From assembly GCA_003523225.1 (NCBI GenBank), contig DPGK01000040.1:17452-81451 (forward strand): DNA of 64,000 nt, in the 5' to 3' direction. The position numbers were made by a program, and so were the translations under genes. This DNA comes from Clostridiales bacterium (lineage in GTDB: Bacteria > Bacillota > Clostridia > Oscillospirales > CAG-272). This document shows, piece after piece, positions 1-8,754 of this stretch. Below the pieces are notes generated by a model. The model had not been told where the DNA came from. It made no database searches and worked only from the letters and a program-made list of their open reading frames with translations. Each line of letters starts with the position of its first letter. Position 1 is the stretch's first letter.

Positions 1-1
1 A

Positions 2-601
2 TCGATAGAGGATCTTTGGCAGTTCAACGACGAAGGACTGGCGCGGACGATAGCGGCATCTCGGATACCCGTGATAAGCGCCGTGGGGCATGAGACGGAT
101 TTTACAATTGCCGATTTTGCGGCGGATCTGCGCGCGCCTACTCCGTCGGCGGCTGCGGAACAGGCTGTTCCCGATTCGGCGCGTCTGCTTGTGCAGCTTT
201 CAAATGTCGAGGCGCGCTGCCGCGCACTGCTCTGCTCAAGGCTTGAGCGGGAACGCGCGCGCCTTGCCGCGGCTTCGTCCCGCCGTTCGCTGACCGATCC
301 CCTTTATCTGTTTGAAACACGCCGCACCGCGCTGCTTATGACGGAGGAGAGGCTTTCGTCTCTTTACTCCATGAAGCTGAAAAACGCGCGCGCGGAATAT
401 CTGGCAAAGGTCGCCTCGCTTGAGGCGATGAATCCGCTGGCAGTTCTTTCGCGCGGCTATGCGGCGGTGCGTTCGGACGACGGACGGCGGATGATCACCG
501 ACGCCGCGGGACTTGAAAAAGGCGACAGGATACGGCTTTCCATGCGCGACGGAGATATAGCCGCAACCGTTGATGAGGTTTTGAGGAAGGATAATGGATA
601 A
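2..601 (+). CDS. xseA: Exodeoxyribonuclease VII large subunit, C-terminal part (5' truncated by window edge)
   Basis: The reading frame is open from base 2 to a TAA at 599-601, so about 199 C-terminal residues of a protein usually near 400 are present. The segment [29 protein letters not shown] and what follows is the highly conserved catalytic core of XseA, which with XseB degrades single-stranded DNA from both ends to oligonucleotides. After it comes the long helical region (residues about 50-150) and a C-terminal strand segment with the typical sequence [13 protein letters not shown]. The stop overlaps the xseB start by 8 bases, so the two subunits are translationally coupled. The real start lies upstream of the window; the internal Met at 71 is not a start. 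Confidence 0.95.
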   Translation, partial: SIEDLWQFNDEGLARTIAASRIPVISAVGHETDFTIADFAADLRAPTPSAAAEQAVPDSARLLVQLSNVEARCRALLCSRLERERARLAAASSRRSLTDPLYLFETRRTALLMTEERLSSLYSMKLKNARAEYLAKVASLEAMNPLAVLSRGYAAVRSDDGRRMITDAAGLEKGDRIRLSMRDGDIAATVDEVLRKDNG

Positions 602-884
602 CGAAAAAGTCACATCCGCCGTGACGGACGGCGACGAAAAAGAAAAAAAGTCTTCGGCTGCAAAGCCGCGGACGAAAAAGACGACCGCTCCTGAGGAGAG
701 CATGACTTTTGAGGCGGCAATGACTCGGCTTGAAGCGGTGGTCAAGGCTCTCGAGGACGGCAAGACCTCCCTTGAGGAGTCAATGAAGCTCTACGAGGAG
801 GGCGTGGCGCTGGTGCGCTTGTGCTCAACGCGGCTTGAGGACGCCGAGCGCAAGGTGAAGATACTCACCGAAAGCCACAACTGA
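594..884 (+). CDS. xseB: Exodeoxyribonuclease VII small subunit
   Basis: This 96-residue protein has the conserved XseB core at residues 38-92: [20 protein letters not shown], then [20 protein letters not shown]. The N-terminal 35 residues are a Lys/Glu/Thr-rich extension that looks disordered and is not part of the usual family of about 70-80 residues. It associates with XseA in the cytoplasm as the regulatory and structural subunit of ExoVII. The ATG lies inside the last codons of xseA, which is the standard overlap, and ispA follows after 21 bases. Identification is secure from both sequence and position. Confidence 0.95.
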   Translation: MDNEKVTSAVTDGDEKEKKSSAAKPRTKKTTAPEESMTFEAAMTRLEAVVKALEDGKTSLEESMKLYEEGVALVRLCSTRLEDAERKVKILTESHN

Positions 885-905
885 AAAATAATTTCACCTG
901 AAGGT

Positions 906-1814
906 ATGGTCGGTTCAATGTCAAACGGAACGATAAATATAAATATAGAAGCGGTGCTCTGCGCGTCGGCGGAAAAGGTCGCGTCGGCGCTGAGAAGGTG
1001 CTATCCCGCAGATGCCGAAAAGGACACGCTTTATAGCGCCGAGCTTTACAGCCTTATGGCGGGTGGAAAGAGGATACGCCCCTTTCTTACGCTTGAATTC
1101 TGCCGTTTGTTCGGCGGCAGTGAGGAGGCGGCAATGCCTTTCGCCTGCGCGGTCGAAATGATGCACACCTTTTCTCTGATACATGACGATCTGCCGTGCA
1201 TGGATAATGACGACCTGCGCCGCGGCAGACCTACAAACCACAAGATGTTCGGCGAGGCAACGGCGTTACTTGCCGGGGATTCTCTGGAGCTGAGGGCGGT
1301 GAAAACAGCACTGCTTAACGTTCAGGTAAGTCCTTTGGACTCCCGCCGGGCGGCGACGGTTCTGGCAGACTGTGCCGGAAAAATGATAGAGGGACAGGTA
1401 ATGGATATGGCAGCTGAGCGGGAAGCCATATCAATGGAGCAGTTATTAACACTTCAATCCAAAAAGACCGGCGCGCTGATGGAGGTCAGTGCCGCAATGG
1501 GCTGCATTGCGGCGGGAATTGAGGATGACGCTCCCGAAATGAATGACGCTGTGCTGTACGCCGGACGGATAGGTCTTGCGTTTCAGATAATAGACGATAT
1601 TCTTGACGCGCAGTCAACCGCCGAGGAGCTTGGAAAGTCTGTCGGCTCCGATGCACGGGACGGAAAAACGACCTTCTTAAGCTTCATGAGCGCCGATGAG
1701 GCGCGCAGCTACGCGCGTCGCGTTACCGATGCGGCTATTGACGCTGTTGCGGGATATCATGGGAGCGAAACTCTTGTGGCGCTTGCCGAGTGGCTGCTTA
1801 CGCGGCGCAAATGA
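906..1814 (+). CDS. ispA: Polyprenyl (farnesyl/geranylgeranyl) diphosphate synthase
   Basis: This 302-residue all-helical isoprenyl diphosphate synthase condenses IPP with allylic diphosphates to make short-chain prenyl diphosphates for undecaprenyl-phosphate and quinone synthesis. The first aspartate-rich motif is DDLPCMD at residues 94-100, followed by the Arg pair in LRRGRPT. KTG lies near 187-189, and the second aspartate-rich motif is DDILD at 230-234. Length fits the family (about 290-300). The start is uncertain: the ATG at 906 has a close-lying AAGG, and an in-frame ATG at 918 would remove four residues. tlyA starts 3 bases after the stop. In many Firmicutes dxs sits between these two genes; it is absent here. 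Chain length of the product cannot be read securely. Confidence 0.92.
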   Translation: MVGSMSNGTININIEAVLCASAEKVASALRRCYPADAEKDTLYSAELYSLMAGGKRIRPFLTLEFCRLFGGSEEAAMPFACAVEMMHTFSLIHDDLPCMDNDDLRRGRPTNHKMFGEATALLAGDSLELRAVKTALLNVQVSPLDSRRAATVLADCAGKMIEGQVMDMAAEREAISMEQLLTLQSKKTGALMEVSAAMGCIAAGIEDDAPEMNDAVLYAGRIGLAFQIIDDILDAQSTAEELGKSVGSDARDGKTTFLSFMSADEARSYARRVTDAAIDAVAGYHGSETLVALAEWLLTRRK

Positions 1815-1817
1815 TCT

Positions 1818-2564
1818 ATGAGAGCTGATCTGTTTCTTTTTACACACGGCCTTGCCCCAAGCCGGGAGATCGCCAAAAAGCTCATCTGCGGAGGTTGCGT
1901 GAGGCTTTCGGGAGTATCGGTCAGAAAACCGTCGGAGGATATACCTGACGGAACTGACCTTGGAATGTTTGAAATCCTTGCTTCCGAGGCGACGCGTTAT
2001 GTCAGCCGCGGCGGGCTGAAGCTCGAAGCGGCGCTTGACTACTTCGGTATATCGGTCGCGGGAGTGAGAGCGCTTGACATAGGAGCGTCAACGGGCGGCT
2101 TTACCGATTGTCTGCTCAGTCGCGGAGCTTCATTCGTGACAGCAGTGGATTCGGGGCACGGACAGCTTGCGCCGCGCCTTGCCGCGGATGCACGCGTGCT
2201 TTCCCTTGAAGGTGTGAATGCGCGTGTGCTTACGGCAGAGCTGGTCGGGAGCGGGTTTGACATTGCTGTAATGGATGTGTCGTTTATCTCCCAGACATAT
2301 ATTCTGCCAAATATTCCACCGTTGCTTGCCGCTGGGGGCATACTTGTCAGCCTTATCAAGCCTCAGTTTGAGGTGGGCAGGGAGAACATTGGCAAGGGCG
2401 GTATAGTCCGCTCCGACGCGGCGCGCAGGCAGGCAGTTGAGAACGTTTGTGCGGCGGCTGAGGCGGCAGGCTTTGAACGTATAGGGGTCATGACCTCGCC
2501 GATCGAGGGCGGGGACGGAAATATAGAATATCTGGGGTATTTCCGGCGTGCCGCAAACAGGTAA
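1818..2564 (+). CDS. tlyA: TlyA-family rRNA 2'-O-methyltransferase (S4 + FtsJ-like domains)
   Basis: This 248-residue protein has an N-terminal S4 RNA-binding domain (residues 1-60, MRADLFLFTHGLAPSREIAK). YVSRGGLKLEAAL marks the linker at 61-73, and a Rossmann methyltransferase core follows with the SAM-binding motif LDIGASTGGFTD at 86-97. The acidic motif VMDVSFIS and the late IKPQFEVGR segment are typical of TlyA/FtsJ enzymes. Characterised members methylate 2'-OH groups of cytidines in 16S and/or 23S rRNA, and some have haemolysin-like annotations of doubtful meaning. It sits between ispA (3-base gap) and nadK in the conserved Firmicutes cluster. Target nucleotide is not predictable here. 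Confidence 0.93.
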   Translation: MRADLFLFTHGLAPSREIAKKLICGGCVRLSGVSVRKPSEDIPDGTDLGMFEILASEATRYVSRGGLKLEAALDYFGISVAGVRALDIGASTGGFTDCLLSRGASFVTAVDSGHGQLAPRLAADARVLSLEGVNARVLTAELVGSGFDIAVMDVSFISQTYILPNIPPLLAAGGILVSLIKPQFEVGRENIGKGGIVRSDAARRQAVENVCAAAEAAGFERIGVMTSPIEGGDGNIEYLGYFRRAANR

Positions 2565-2597
2565 GATCGTCACATATTTTTTGATTCGGAGTTTTAT

Positions 2598-3485
2598 ATG
2601 CAGTTTTCAAGGGTTGCAATACTGACAAATTTCAATATACCCGACAAGGCTGAGGCGGCGCGTGAGGCGGCGCGTGTGTTTGCCGCGCACGGAGCGTCGC
2701 TTTTGCTTGATCTGTCTGTGCGCGGGCGCTCAGGCTTTGAGGCGGCGGGACTTCCGGTGCGCTATATGCCGGCTCATTCGCTGTACGAAAGTGCAGAGCT
2801 TGTGGTGGTCGTCGGCGGAGACGGAACGGTGCTTGAGGCGGCAAGGCGAAGCGCCTCACGGGGCATTCCGGTGCTTGGCATCAACAAAGGCAGGCTCGGA
2901 TTCCTGTGCGAGCTGGAGCTTGACGAGCTTTCACTCATCGACCGTCTTTACGACGGAAAATATTCCGTCGAGCGCCATTCGATGCTCAACGTGGAGGTGT
3001 TTGCGCGGACTGACGGAGGCGAGCGCCGGAGGCTTTATATTGCGCGCGCGCTGAACGACGCGGTCGTATCGAACGGCTCGGTCGCGCGTATAGTTGACAT
3101 TGAACTGAGAGAGAGCGGAAAAACGGTGGCTGTATACCGTGCCGACGGCATCATTGCCGCAACTCCCACCGGCTCGACGGCGTATTCGCTGTCTGCGGGA
3201 GGTCCGGTGCTTGACCCCAGGCTCGGAGGCATCTGCGTAACGCCAATCTGCGCGCATTCCGTAAATGCAAGACCAATTGTTTTTCCCGACAGCGCGCGTA
3301 TAGAGATAGTAAACATATGCCAGCGCGAGCCGTCGCTGTTCCTTACGGTCGACGGCAGGGTGAACATAAAGCTCGGCAAGGGGGAAGCGGTAAGGGTAAC
3401 GCGCTCCGACAAGTCTGCGGGTATCGTCAGACTTAAGGAGGACTCATTTTACAGCACCTTTCACCGCAAGATGAGCGGTATATGA
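2598..3485 (+). CDS. nadK: NAD kinase
   Basis: This 295-residue protein phosphorylates NAD(+) to NADP(+) in the cytoplasm. The signature VVVGGDGTVLEAAR with GGDGT at residues 73-77 forms the nucleotide/phosphate site. NDAVVSNG near 150 and TPTGSTAYSLSAGGP near 190-204 are the other conserved NAD kinase blocks. Length is normal for the family. The ATG is preceded by CGGAG about 9 bases upstream. It follows tlyA at a 33-base distance and is followed by a 106-base gap before argR, consistent with one read-through transcription unit. Confidence 0.95.
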   Translation: MQFSRVAILTNFNIPDKAEAAREAARVFAAHGASLLLDLSVRGRSGFEAAGLPVRYMPAHSLYESAELVVVVGGDGTVLEAARRSASRGIPVLGINKGRLGFLCELELDELSLIDRLYDGKYSVERHSMLNVEVFARTDGGERRRLYIARALNDAVVSNGSVARIVDIELRESGKTVAVYRADGIIAATPTGSTAYSLSAGGPVLDPRLGGICVTPICAHSVNARPIVFPDSARIEIVNICQREPSLFLTVDGRVNIKLGKGEAVRVTRSDKSAGIVRLKEDSFYSTFHRKMSGI

Positions 3486-3551
3486 TAGAGGAAAACAATT
3501 TTGTGCATATTTGTGGAATAAAGCGTAAAGGATACGATTTTTCACGTCAGG

Positions 3552-3565
3552 GCGGCGCACGCCGC
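3552..3565 (+). other. GC-rich stem-loop in the argR leader
   Basis: GCGGC (3552-3556) and GCCGC (3561-3565) can pair around a four-base loop GCAC, about 14 bases upstream of the AAGGAAAGGTAAGGTG purine run that contains the argR ribosome binding site. It lacks a T-run, so it is not a terminator. Its role is unknown. Similar GC stems precede argS and the gene at 23671. Confidence 0.4.
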
Positions 3566-3591
3566 AATGCAAGGAAAGGTAAGGTGAGCTG

Positions 3592-4047
3592 ATGAAAAGC
3601 GGACGGCAGGAAAAAATAATCAGTCTGGTGGAGCGATGCGAGATCGAAACGCAGGAGGAGCTTATAGGGCTGCTTGAGAGGGAGGGCTACCGGGTAACGC
3701 AGGCAACGGTGTCGCGCGATATCAAGGAGCTGAAGCTTTCAAAGGTCCCTACCGGGCGGGGAACATATAAGTATACTCTGCCGAAGCATGACGACGGCTC
3801 GGGGAGCCTTAAATTCAATTCCGCGTTGATAGAGTCGATAAAAAAGGTGGATTATTCCGGCAATATCATTGTGCTTTCCACCTATCCCGGTCTTGCCAAC
3901 GCAGTGGCGGCGGGGCTTGACGCCATCGAGACAAACGAGATACTCGGCAGCGTCGCGGGAGATGACACTATTTTTATTGTTACACGCGGGCTTGAATCCT
4001 CAAAATCGCTCAGCGAAAGAATTAAGATACTGCTTAAGACCGTGTAA
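3592..4047 (+). CDS. argR: Arginine repressor ArgR/AhrC
   Basis: This 151-residue protein has a winged-helix N-terminal domain (QEELIGLLEREGYRVTQATV then SRDIKELKL, residues 21-49). Its C-terminal hexamerisation/arginine-binding domain contains the conserved GSVAGDDTIFIV stretch near 122-133. With arginine as co-repressor, the family represses arginine biosynthesis and activates catabolism. It sits upstream of recN, as in Bacillus and many Clostridia. ATG at 3592 follows AAGGTGAGCTG. I could not find a convincing palindromic ARG box in the 106-base leader. Arginyl-tRNA synthetase follows 2 kb downstream, but a regulatory link is only an idea. Confidence 0.95.
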   Translation: MKSGRQEKIISLVERCEIETQEELIGLLEREGYRVTQATVSRDIKELKLSKVPTGRGTYKYTLPKHDDGSGSLKFNSALIESIKKVDYSGNIIVLSTYPGLANAVAAGLDAIETNEILGSVAGDDTIFIVTRGLESSKSLSERIKILLKTV

Positions 4048-4098
4048 GCGCCTGAGTATCTTTTGTCTTGATTTTTGGTCTGAAAGGAGGGCGGAGGA

Positions 4099-5778
4099 TT
4101 GTTAAGAGCGCTTCATATTGAAAATATCGCCGTTATCCGCACGCTTGACCTTGAAGCCGGCGGCGGCTTTACTGCGATGACGGGCGAGACCGGAGCCGGT
4201 AAGTCGATAGTTATCGACAGTATAAATTTTCTGCTCTGCAACCGCACGGGGCGTGAGCTTATCCGCACCGGGCAGAGCCGCGCGGTCGTGTCTGCGGTAT
4301 TTGACGGGCTGGAGGGCAGGATCGCCGGAGAGCTTGCGGAGTCCGGTATCACCTGCGAGAACGGTGAGCTTTGCCTTGAACGCACGCTTACATCTGACGG
4401 GCGTTCCGCTTGCCGTATTGACGGCAGAAGCGTGACGCAGGCGGTGTTGCGACGTGCCGGAAGGCTGCTTGTGTCCATCCACGGGCAGAATGAAAATCAG
4501 CAGCTTACAGATGCGTCGGCACAGCTTGCAATGCTTGACGAGGCGGCGCACACCGGAGAGCTCCTGCAAAGCTACGGCAGGATATATTCTGAGCTGTCTG
4601 ATGTAAGGACTAAAATGCGCGAGCTTTGCCGCGGCGAAAAGGAACAGAATCAGCTTCGTGATATGCTTGAATATCAGATAAAGGATATTTCCGCGCTGAA
4701 GCTGAAGGCAGGCGAGGAGGAAAAGCTGGCGGCTGAGAAAAAGCGTCTTTCAAGCCTTGAAAGAATAAAAAAGCAGTCTGAGATTGCGTTGCGCGCCATT
4801 TATTCAAATGAAAAGGGACTGACCGCATCATATCTGGTTTCGCGCGCCGCCGAGGCGCTTGAAAAGATCGCGGACGTCTATCCCGAATACCGCAGCTTTG
4901 CGGAGCGGCTTGCATCATGCAGGTATGAGATAGACGATATTGCCGCCGAGGTTTACTCCCACAACGAAAATAATGACGACGGCGATCCTACCGCAAAGAT
5001 CGACGCAATTGAATCGCGGCTTGAGGCAATTTCAAGGCTCAAGCGCAAATACGGTTCAACGGTGGAGGAAATACTGCGTTTCCGCGAGGATGCGGAAAAA
5101 CGGCTTGCCGCGCTTGAGTCGGGTGACGAGGCGCTTGAGAGGCTGAAAAAGCGGGAAGCGGAGCTTTCGGCTTCACTTCAGGAAGCCGGAGAGGCGATAA
5201 GCGAGCTCAGGATCGCGGCGGCGGCTGGAATAGAAGACCGTGTCGCCGAGTCGCTTGCCTTTCTTGATATGCCGAAGGTTCGTTTCCGCATTTCAGTCAT
5301 ACCTGCGGATGAGCCTACCCCGCGCGGACTTGACCGGGTGGAATTTCAGATAGCCACCAACCCCGGCGAGCCGCTTGCGTCGCTTTCAAAAATTGCATCC
5401 GGCGGCGAGCTGTCAAGGATAATGCTTTCGATCAAGAGCGTGCTGTCAGGACTTGACGGCGTGCCGACGCTGATATATGACGAGGTGGACGCCGGGATAT
5501 CCGGAAAGACCTCACGCAAGGTGGGCATCAAGCTCAAGGCTGCCTCGCGCGGCGCTCAGATATTCTGTGTAACGCATTCGGCTCAGATAGCCTCGCTTGC
5601 CGATACACATCTGCTTATCTCAAAGCAGGAACGCGACGGAAGAAGCGAGTCCACCGTAATCTGTCTTGACGAGGCTGGCAGGATAGAGGAAACCGCAAGG
5701 ATACTTGGCGGTATCAACGTGACCGACGCACAGCGGCTTGCGGCAAAGGAGCTTATCGCCGAGGGGCGCGGGCTTTAA
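4099..5778 (+). CDS. recN: DNA repair protein RecN
   Basis: This 559-residue SMC-like ATPase acts in double-strand break repair and DNA end cohesion. Walker A GETGAGKS lies at residues 29-36 after the typical N-terminus LRALHIENIAVI. A long coiled-coil region spans about 150-370. The ABC signature ASGGELSRIMLSI is near 433, followed by Walker B LIYDEVDAGISGKT. The start is TTG at 4099: AAAGGAGG (4083-4090) sits 8 bases upstream, and the translation begins exactly where RecN proteins begin. Length is normal. The argR-recN pairing is conserved in Firmicutes. Confidence 0.96.
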   Translation: MLRALHIENIAVIRTLDLEAGGGFTAMTGETGAGKSIVIDSINFLLCNRTGRELIRTGQSRAVVSAVFDGLEGRIAGELAESGITCENGELCLERTLTSDGRSACRIDGRSVTQAVLRRAGRLLVSIHGQNENQQLTDASAQLAMLDEAAHTGELLQSYGRIYSELSDVRTKMRELCRGEKEQNQLRDMLEYQIKDISALKLKAGEEEKLAAEKKRLSSLERIKKQSEIALRAIYSNEKGLTASYLVSRAAEALEKIADVYPEYRSFAERLASCRYEIDDIAAEVYSHNENNDDGDPTAKIDAIESRLEAISRLKRKYGSTVEEILRFREDAEKRLAALESGDEALERLKKREAELSASLQEAGEAISELRIAAAAGIEDRVAESLAFLDMPKVRFRISVIPADEPTPRGLDRVEFQIATNPGEPLASLSKIASGGELSRIMLSIKSVLSGLDGVPTLIYDEVDAGISGKTSRKVGIKLKAASRGAQIFCVTHSAQIASLADTHLLISKQERDGRSESTVICLDEAGRIEETARILGGINVTDAQRLAAKELIAEGRGL

Positions 5779-5810
5779 GCTGACCTGCGTCGGGTTTATA
5801 AAAGAAAGGT

Positions 5811-5999
5811 ATGGTAAATATTATGAGAGCTTTTGCGTCAATGCTTTTTGCATATATTCAGGCTTTATTCGCCTCTCCTGCTACCGGGGACGAGAGCAAG
5901 CCGTGGCTTTGGGCTGTTATAGCCGGAGTTGCGTTGGTTCTGGTGGTCGTCCTGCTGATACTCGGTAAAAAAGGCGGGGACGGCGGCGAAGGCAAATAA
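5811..5999 (+). CDS. Small single-pass membrane protein, function unknown
   Basis: This 62-residue ORF lies 32 bases after recN on the same strand. Residues about 30-51 form one very hydrophobic segment (LWAVIAGVALVLVVVLLILG), followed by a basic and glycine-rich tail KKGGDGGEGK, which suggests N-out/C-in anchoring. The start could be ATG 5811 (GAAAGG immediately upstream) or ATG 5823. It resembles the small membrane proteins with LILGKK-type ends that are common in Clostridia, but I recognise no named family. The overlapping 5738-5968 frame is a shadow. A second reading is that it is non-coding, but hydrophobic periodicity and placement argue for a real gene. Confidence 0.6.
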   Translation: MVNIMRAFASMLFAYIQALFASPATGDESKPWLWAVIAGVALVLVVVLLILGKKGGDGGEGK

Positions 6000-6001
6000 G
6001 C

Positions 6002-6041
6002 GTTCTGCAACTTGCTGACGGCAGCAAATTGATTTTAGAAC
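6002..6041 (+). other. Three-segment hairpin downstream of the recN unit
   Basis: GTTCT (6002-6006) pairs with AGAAC (6037-6041), CAA (6008-6010) with TTG (6029-6031), and TTGCTG (6012-6017) with CAGCAA (6022-6027) around an ACGG loop. No T-run follows, so a simple intrinsic terminator is unlikely. It may still mark the end of the recN transcript. The rest of the 6042-6195 gap shows no ORF with a ribosome binding site; a weak promoter (TTGCTT 6154, TTTAAT 6176, spacer 16) may drive argS. Confidence 0.35.
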
Positions 6042-6195
6042 CTATGTGCAACAAAAGGCATGGTGACAGCGTGAAAATAAAGCATATCTAAAATTGAAGT
6101 GCAGCTGTTTCACGCCCGGAATGCTCTCAAAACGGGTCCAGATCCATTTTGATTTGCTTTGCCAATACGAGCTATTTTAATTAAAATTTATTTGA

Positions 6196-6216
6196 GCCGC
6201 CTGTGGCGGCATGGAG
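6196..6216 (+). promoter_or_regulatory. GCCGCC-N3-GGCGGC stem directly in front of the argS Shine-Dalgarno
   Basis: GCCGCC (6196-6201) and GGCGGC (6205-6210) form a perfect six-pair stem with a TGT loop, followed at once by ATGGAG containing the ribosome binding site (GGAG 6213-6216) and the argS ATG at 6223. The same arrangement, stem, AYGGAG and ATG, occurs before the gene at 23671. Such a stem may protect the mRNA or control initiation; no function is proven. Confidence 0.5.
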
Positions 6217-6222
6217 ATTTTT

Positions 6223-7959
6223 ATGACAAAAGTAAAAAAAGAGATCGCTGAGGCGATCAGCAGTAAGATCAATGAAATTATGACCGGAGCGGCTCCGGGT
6301 ACGCTGCCCTCAGCCGACGAGCTGGCGGCGATGCTTGAGTATCCGCCGGATACGTCCATGGGGGATCTGGCGTTGCCCTGCTTTAAGCTGAGCCGCGTTC
6401 TGCGCCGCGCTCCGGCTCAGATATCCGATGCGCTTGCCGAGGGCTTTTCCTCTCCGGCAGTGGAGTCGGTGTCCTCGGTGAAAGGGTATCTCAATTTCCG
6501 CATAAGCGACGGGTATCTTGCGGATTCGGTAATATCCGAGGTGCTTGAAAAGGGCGATCGCTACGGAGCGCCCGACATGGGAGCAGGGAAGACCGTGGTT
6601 CTTGACTATTCTTCCCCGAATATTGCAAAGCCCTTTCATATCGGGCATCTCGGAACCACCATTATCGGTCATTCGCTCAAGAAGCTGCACGAGTTTGCGG
6701 GTTATAAGTGCGTCGGAGTAAACCACCTCGGCGACTGGGGCACGCAGTTCGGCAAGCTGATCGTAGCGTACCGCAGGTGGGGCAACCGCGAGGAGGTCGA
6801 GCAGGGCGGGATAGACAAGCTCGTCGAGCTTTATGTCCGTTTCCACAAGGAGGCAGAGGCTGACCCGTCGCTTGAGGACGAGGCAAGGCAGGAGTTCCAT
6901 AAGCTCGAATGCGGCGACCCGGATAACATTGAGATCTGGAAGTGGTTCATTCAGCTCAGCCTTGACGAGTATTCCAAGACATACCGCCAGCTTGATATTG
7001 AATTTGACTCCTATAAGGGCGAGAGCTTTTATTACGATAAGGTGCCCGCCGTGGTTGAAAAGCTGCGCGAAAAGGGACTGCTTAAAATAGACGACGGAGC
7101 GTCTATCGTCGATCTTGACGAGTACGGTATGCCGCCCTGCCTGATTCTTAAAAAGGACGGCTCCTCCATCTATCCGGCGCGGGATATCGCCGCTGCCGTG
7201 TACCGTTATGACACATATGCCTTTGACAAGTGCATATATGTCACCTCCTCAGCGCAGTCACTGCATTTTGCACAGTGGTTCAAGGTGGTCGAGCTTATGG
7301 GATATCCCTGGTATGACAGGCTGGTTCATGTTCCGTACGGGACTGTCAGCATAAACGGTGAAAAGCTCGCAACAAGAACGGGAAATGTCATTCTGCTTAA
7401 AGACCTGCTTTCAATGGCAATAGACAAGGTGCGCGACATAACGCGGGAGAAAAATCCCGATATGAAGCCTGAGGAGCTTGAGGAGATATCGGAGAATGTG
7501 GGCGTCGGCGCGGTAGTGTTCTACTATCTGTCGGGCAGCCGCATAAAGGATATAAACTTCATGCTTGAGGATGCGCTCTCATACGACGGCAACACCGGTC
7601 CTTATGTGCAGTACACCTACGCGCGTATTTCGTCTCTGCTTGCCCGCGCCGGTGAAAGTGCCGGTGTGCCGGAGGGCGGATATTCGCTCGGCACTCCGGA
7701 GGAGCATGAGCTTCTCAAGCTGCTTGCGGTATTCCCTGACCGGGTGCTTGCGGCTCTGCGCGACTATGAGCCGTCCGTCATTACGCGCTATATAATCGAC
7801 ATTACCGCCTCCTACAACCGTTTCTATCATAACTGCAAGATACTGAACGCGGAGGACGCCGGAGTACGCGCCTCCCGGCTTGCACTGTCTGCGGCTGTCA
7901 GAACGGTACTCGGGACTGCGCTCGGGCTTATCTGCATGAAAAAGACAGATAAAATATGA
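6223..7959 (+). CDS. argS: Arginyl-tRNA synthetase
   Basis: This class I synthetase charges tRNA-Arg. Order of parts: Arg-tRNA synthetase N-terminal domain (about 1-115, MGDLALPCFKLSRVLR), catalytic Rossmann core with PNIAKPFHIGHL (HIGH near residue 140), and the KMSK-equivalent loop KLATRTGNVILL, which is degenerate in most ArgRS. The C-terminal DALR-type anticodon-binding domain ends ALGLICMKKTDKI. About 578 residues, normal for the family. I choose ATG 6223 because GGAG at 6213-6216 is 6 bases upstream; an ATG at 6211 is in frame but lies within the ribosome binding site. yebC follows after 42 bases. Confidence 0.95.
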   Translation: MTKVKKEIAEAISSKINEIMTGAAPGTLPSADELAAMLEYPPDTSMGDLALPCFKLSRVLRRAPAQISDALAEGFSSPAVESVSSVKGYLNFRISDGYLADSVISEVLEKGDRYGAPDMGAGKTVVLDYSSPNIAKPFHIGHLGTTIIGHSLKKLHEFAGYKCVGVNHLGDWGTQFGKLIVAYRRWGNREEVEQGGIDKLVELYVRFHKEAEADPSLEDEARQEFHKLECGDPDNIEIWKWFIQLSLDEYSKTYRQLDIEFDSYKGESFYYDKVPAVVEKLREKGLLKIDDGASIVDLDEYGMPPCLILKKDGSSIYPARDIAAAVYRYDTYAFDKCIYVTSSAQSLHFAQWFKVVELMGYPWYDRLVHVPYGTVSINGEKLATRTGNVILLKDLLSMAIDKVRDITREKNPDMKPEELEEISENVGVGAVVFYYLSGSRIKDINFMLEDALSYDGNTGPYVQYTYARISSLLARAGESAGVPEGGYSLGTPEEHELLKLLAVFPDRVLAALRDYEPSVITRYIIDITASYNRFYHNCKILNAEDAGVRASRLALSAAVRTVLGTALGLICMKKTDKI

Positions 7960-8001
7960 TCTTAAAAACAAATTTAACTTAACAAAGTGAGGAAATAAAC
8001 C

Positions 8002-8739
8002 ATGTCCGGACATAGCAAATGGAGCAACATCAAGCACAAGAAGGAAAAGACTGACGCGCAGAAGGCGAAGGTCTTCACCAAGATCGGCAAGGAGATCACG
8101 ATTGCCGTCAAGGAAGGCGGCGGCGATCCCGCATCCAACTCAAAGCTGCGTGACCTTATCCAGAAGGCAAAGGCAAACAACGTGCCTAACGACAACATCG
8201 ACCGCACCATAAAAAAGGCGCTCGGCTCTGCGGACGTTGCCTACGAGGAGATAACCTATGAGGGCTACGGTCCCTCCGGTGTTGCGGTAATAGTTGAGAC
8301 TACCACCGATAACCGCAACCGCACTGCGGGAAATATCCGCGCTTACTTTTCAAAATATCACGGTAACCTCGGTCAGAGCGGCTGCGTCGGATTTATGTTC
8401 GACGAAAAGGGCGTTATCGTCATTACCGATGAGTACGGCGAGATCGATGAGGACAAGCTGATGGAGACGGCTCTTGAGGCAGGTGCGACCGATTTTAAGT
8501 CGGACGAGGGCGTGTTTGAGATCTATACTGAGCCTGACGATGTTTACGATATCTCCGATGCCATCAAGGCGGCGGGATATGAGGTAGAGTCCGCCGACAA
8601 AGAAAAAGTACCGCAGACCACCGTTGACCTTGACAGCGAGGACGACCGCAAGTTCATGGGTCTGCTTATCGAGCGGCTTGAGGATGACGACGATGTAATG
8701 AACGTTTACCATAACTGGGGGAACTGCGGCGAGGAATGA
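8002..8739 (+). CDS. yebC: YebC/PmpR-family protein (TACO1 family)
   Basis: This 245-residue cytoplasmic protein starts with the invariant MSGHSKWSNIKHKKEKTDAQ and contains GGGDPASNSKLRDLIQKAKA and the conserved TYEGYGPSGVAVIVETTTDN block. Members were first described as transcriptional regulators. More recent work assigns the family a role in translation, relieving ribosome stalling at polyproline or related sequences. The acidic C-terminal third (DDRKFMGLLIERLEDDDDVM) is typical. The ATG follows GTGAGGAAATAAACC. It is flanked by argS and a flippase gene (15-base gap). Confidence 0.95.
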   Translation: MSGHSKWSNIKHKKEKTDAQKAKVFTKIGKEITIAVKEGGGDPASNSKLRDLIQKAKANNVPNDNIDRTIKKALGSADVAYEEITYEGYGPSGVAVIVETTTDNRNRTAGNIRAYFSKYHGNLGQSGCVGFMFDEKGVIVITDEYGEIDEDKLMETALEAGATDFKSDEGVFEIYTEPDDVYDISDAIKAAGYEVESADKEKVPQTTVDLDSEDDRKFMGLLIERLEDDDDVMNVYHNWGNCGEE

Positions 8740-8754
8740 GCTGCGCCGTAAGAT

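Noticed and set aside
3486..3591. ARG box in the argR leader
   Set aside because: I searched for the TNTGAAT-type palindrome; nothing better than chance was found.
6000..6222. T-box ahead of argS
   Set aside because: The required GGTGGNACC-type sequence and terminator with T-run are absent.
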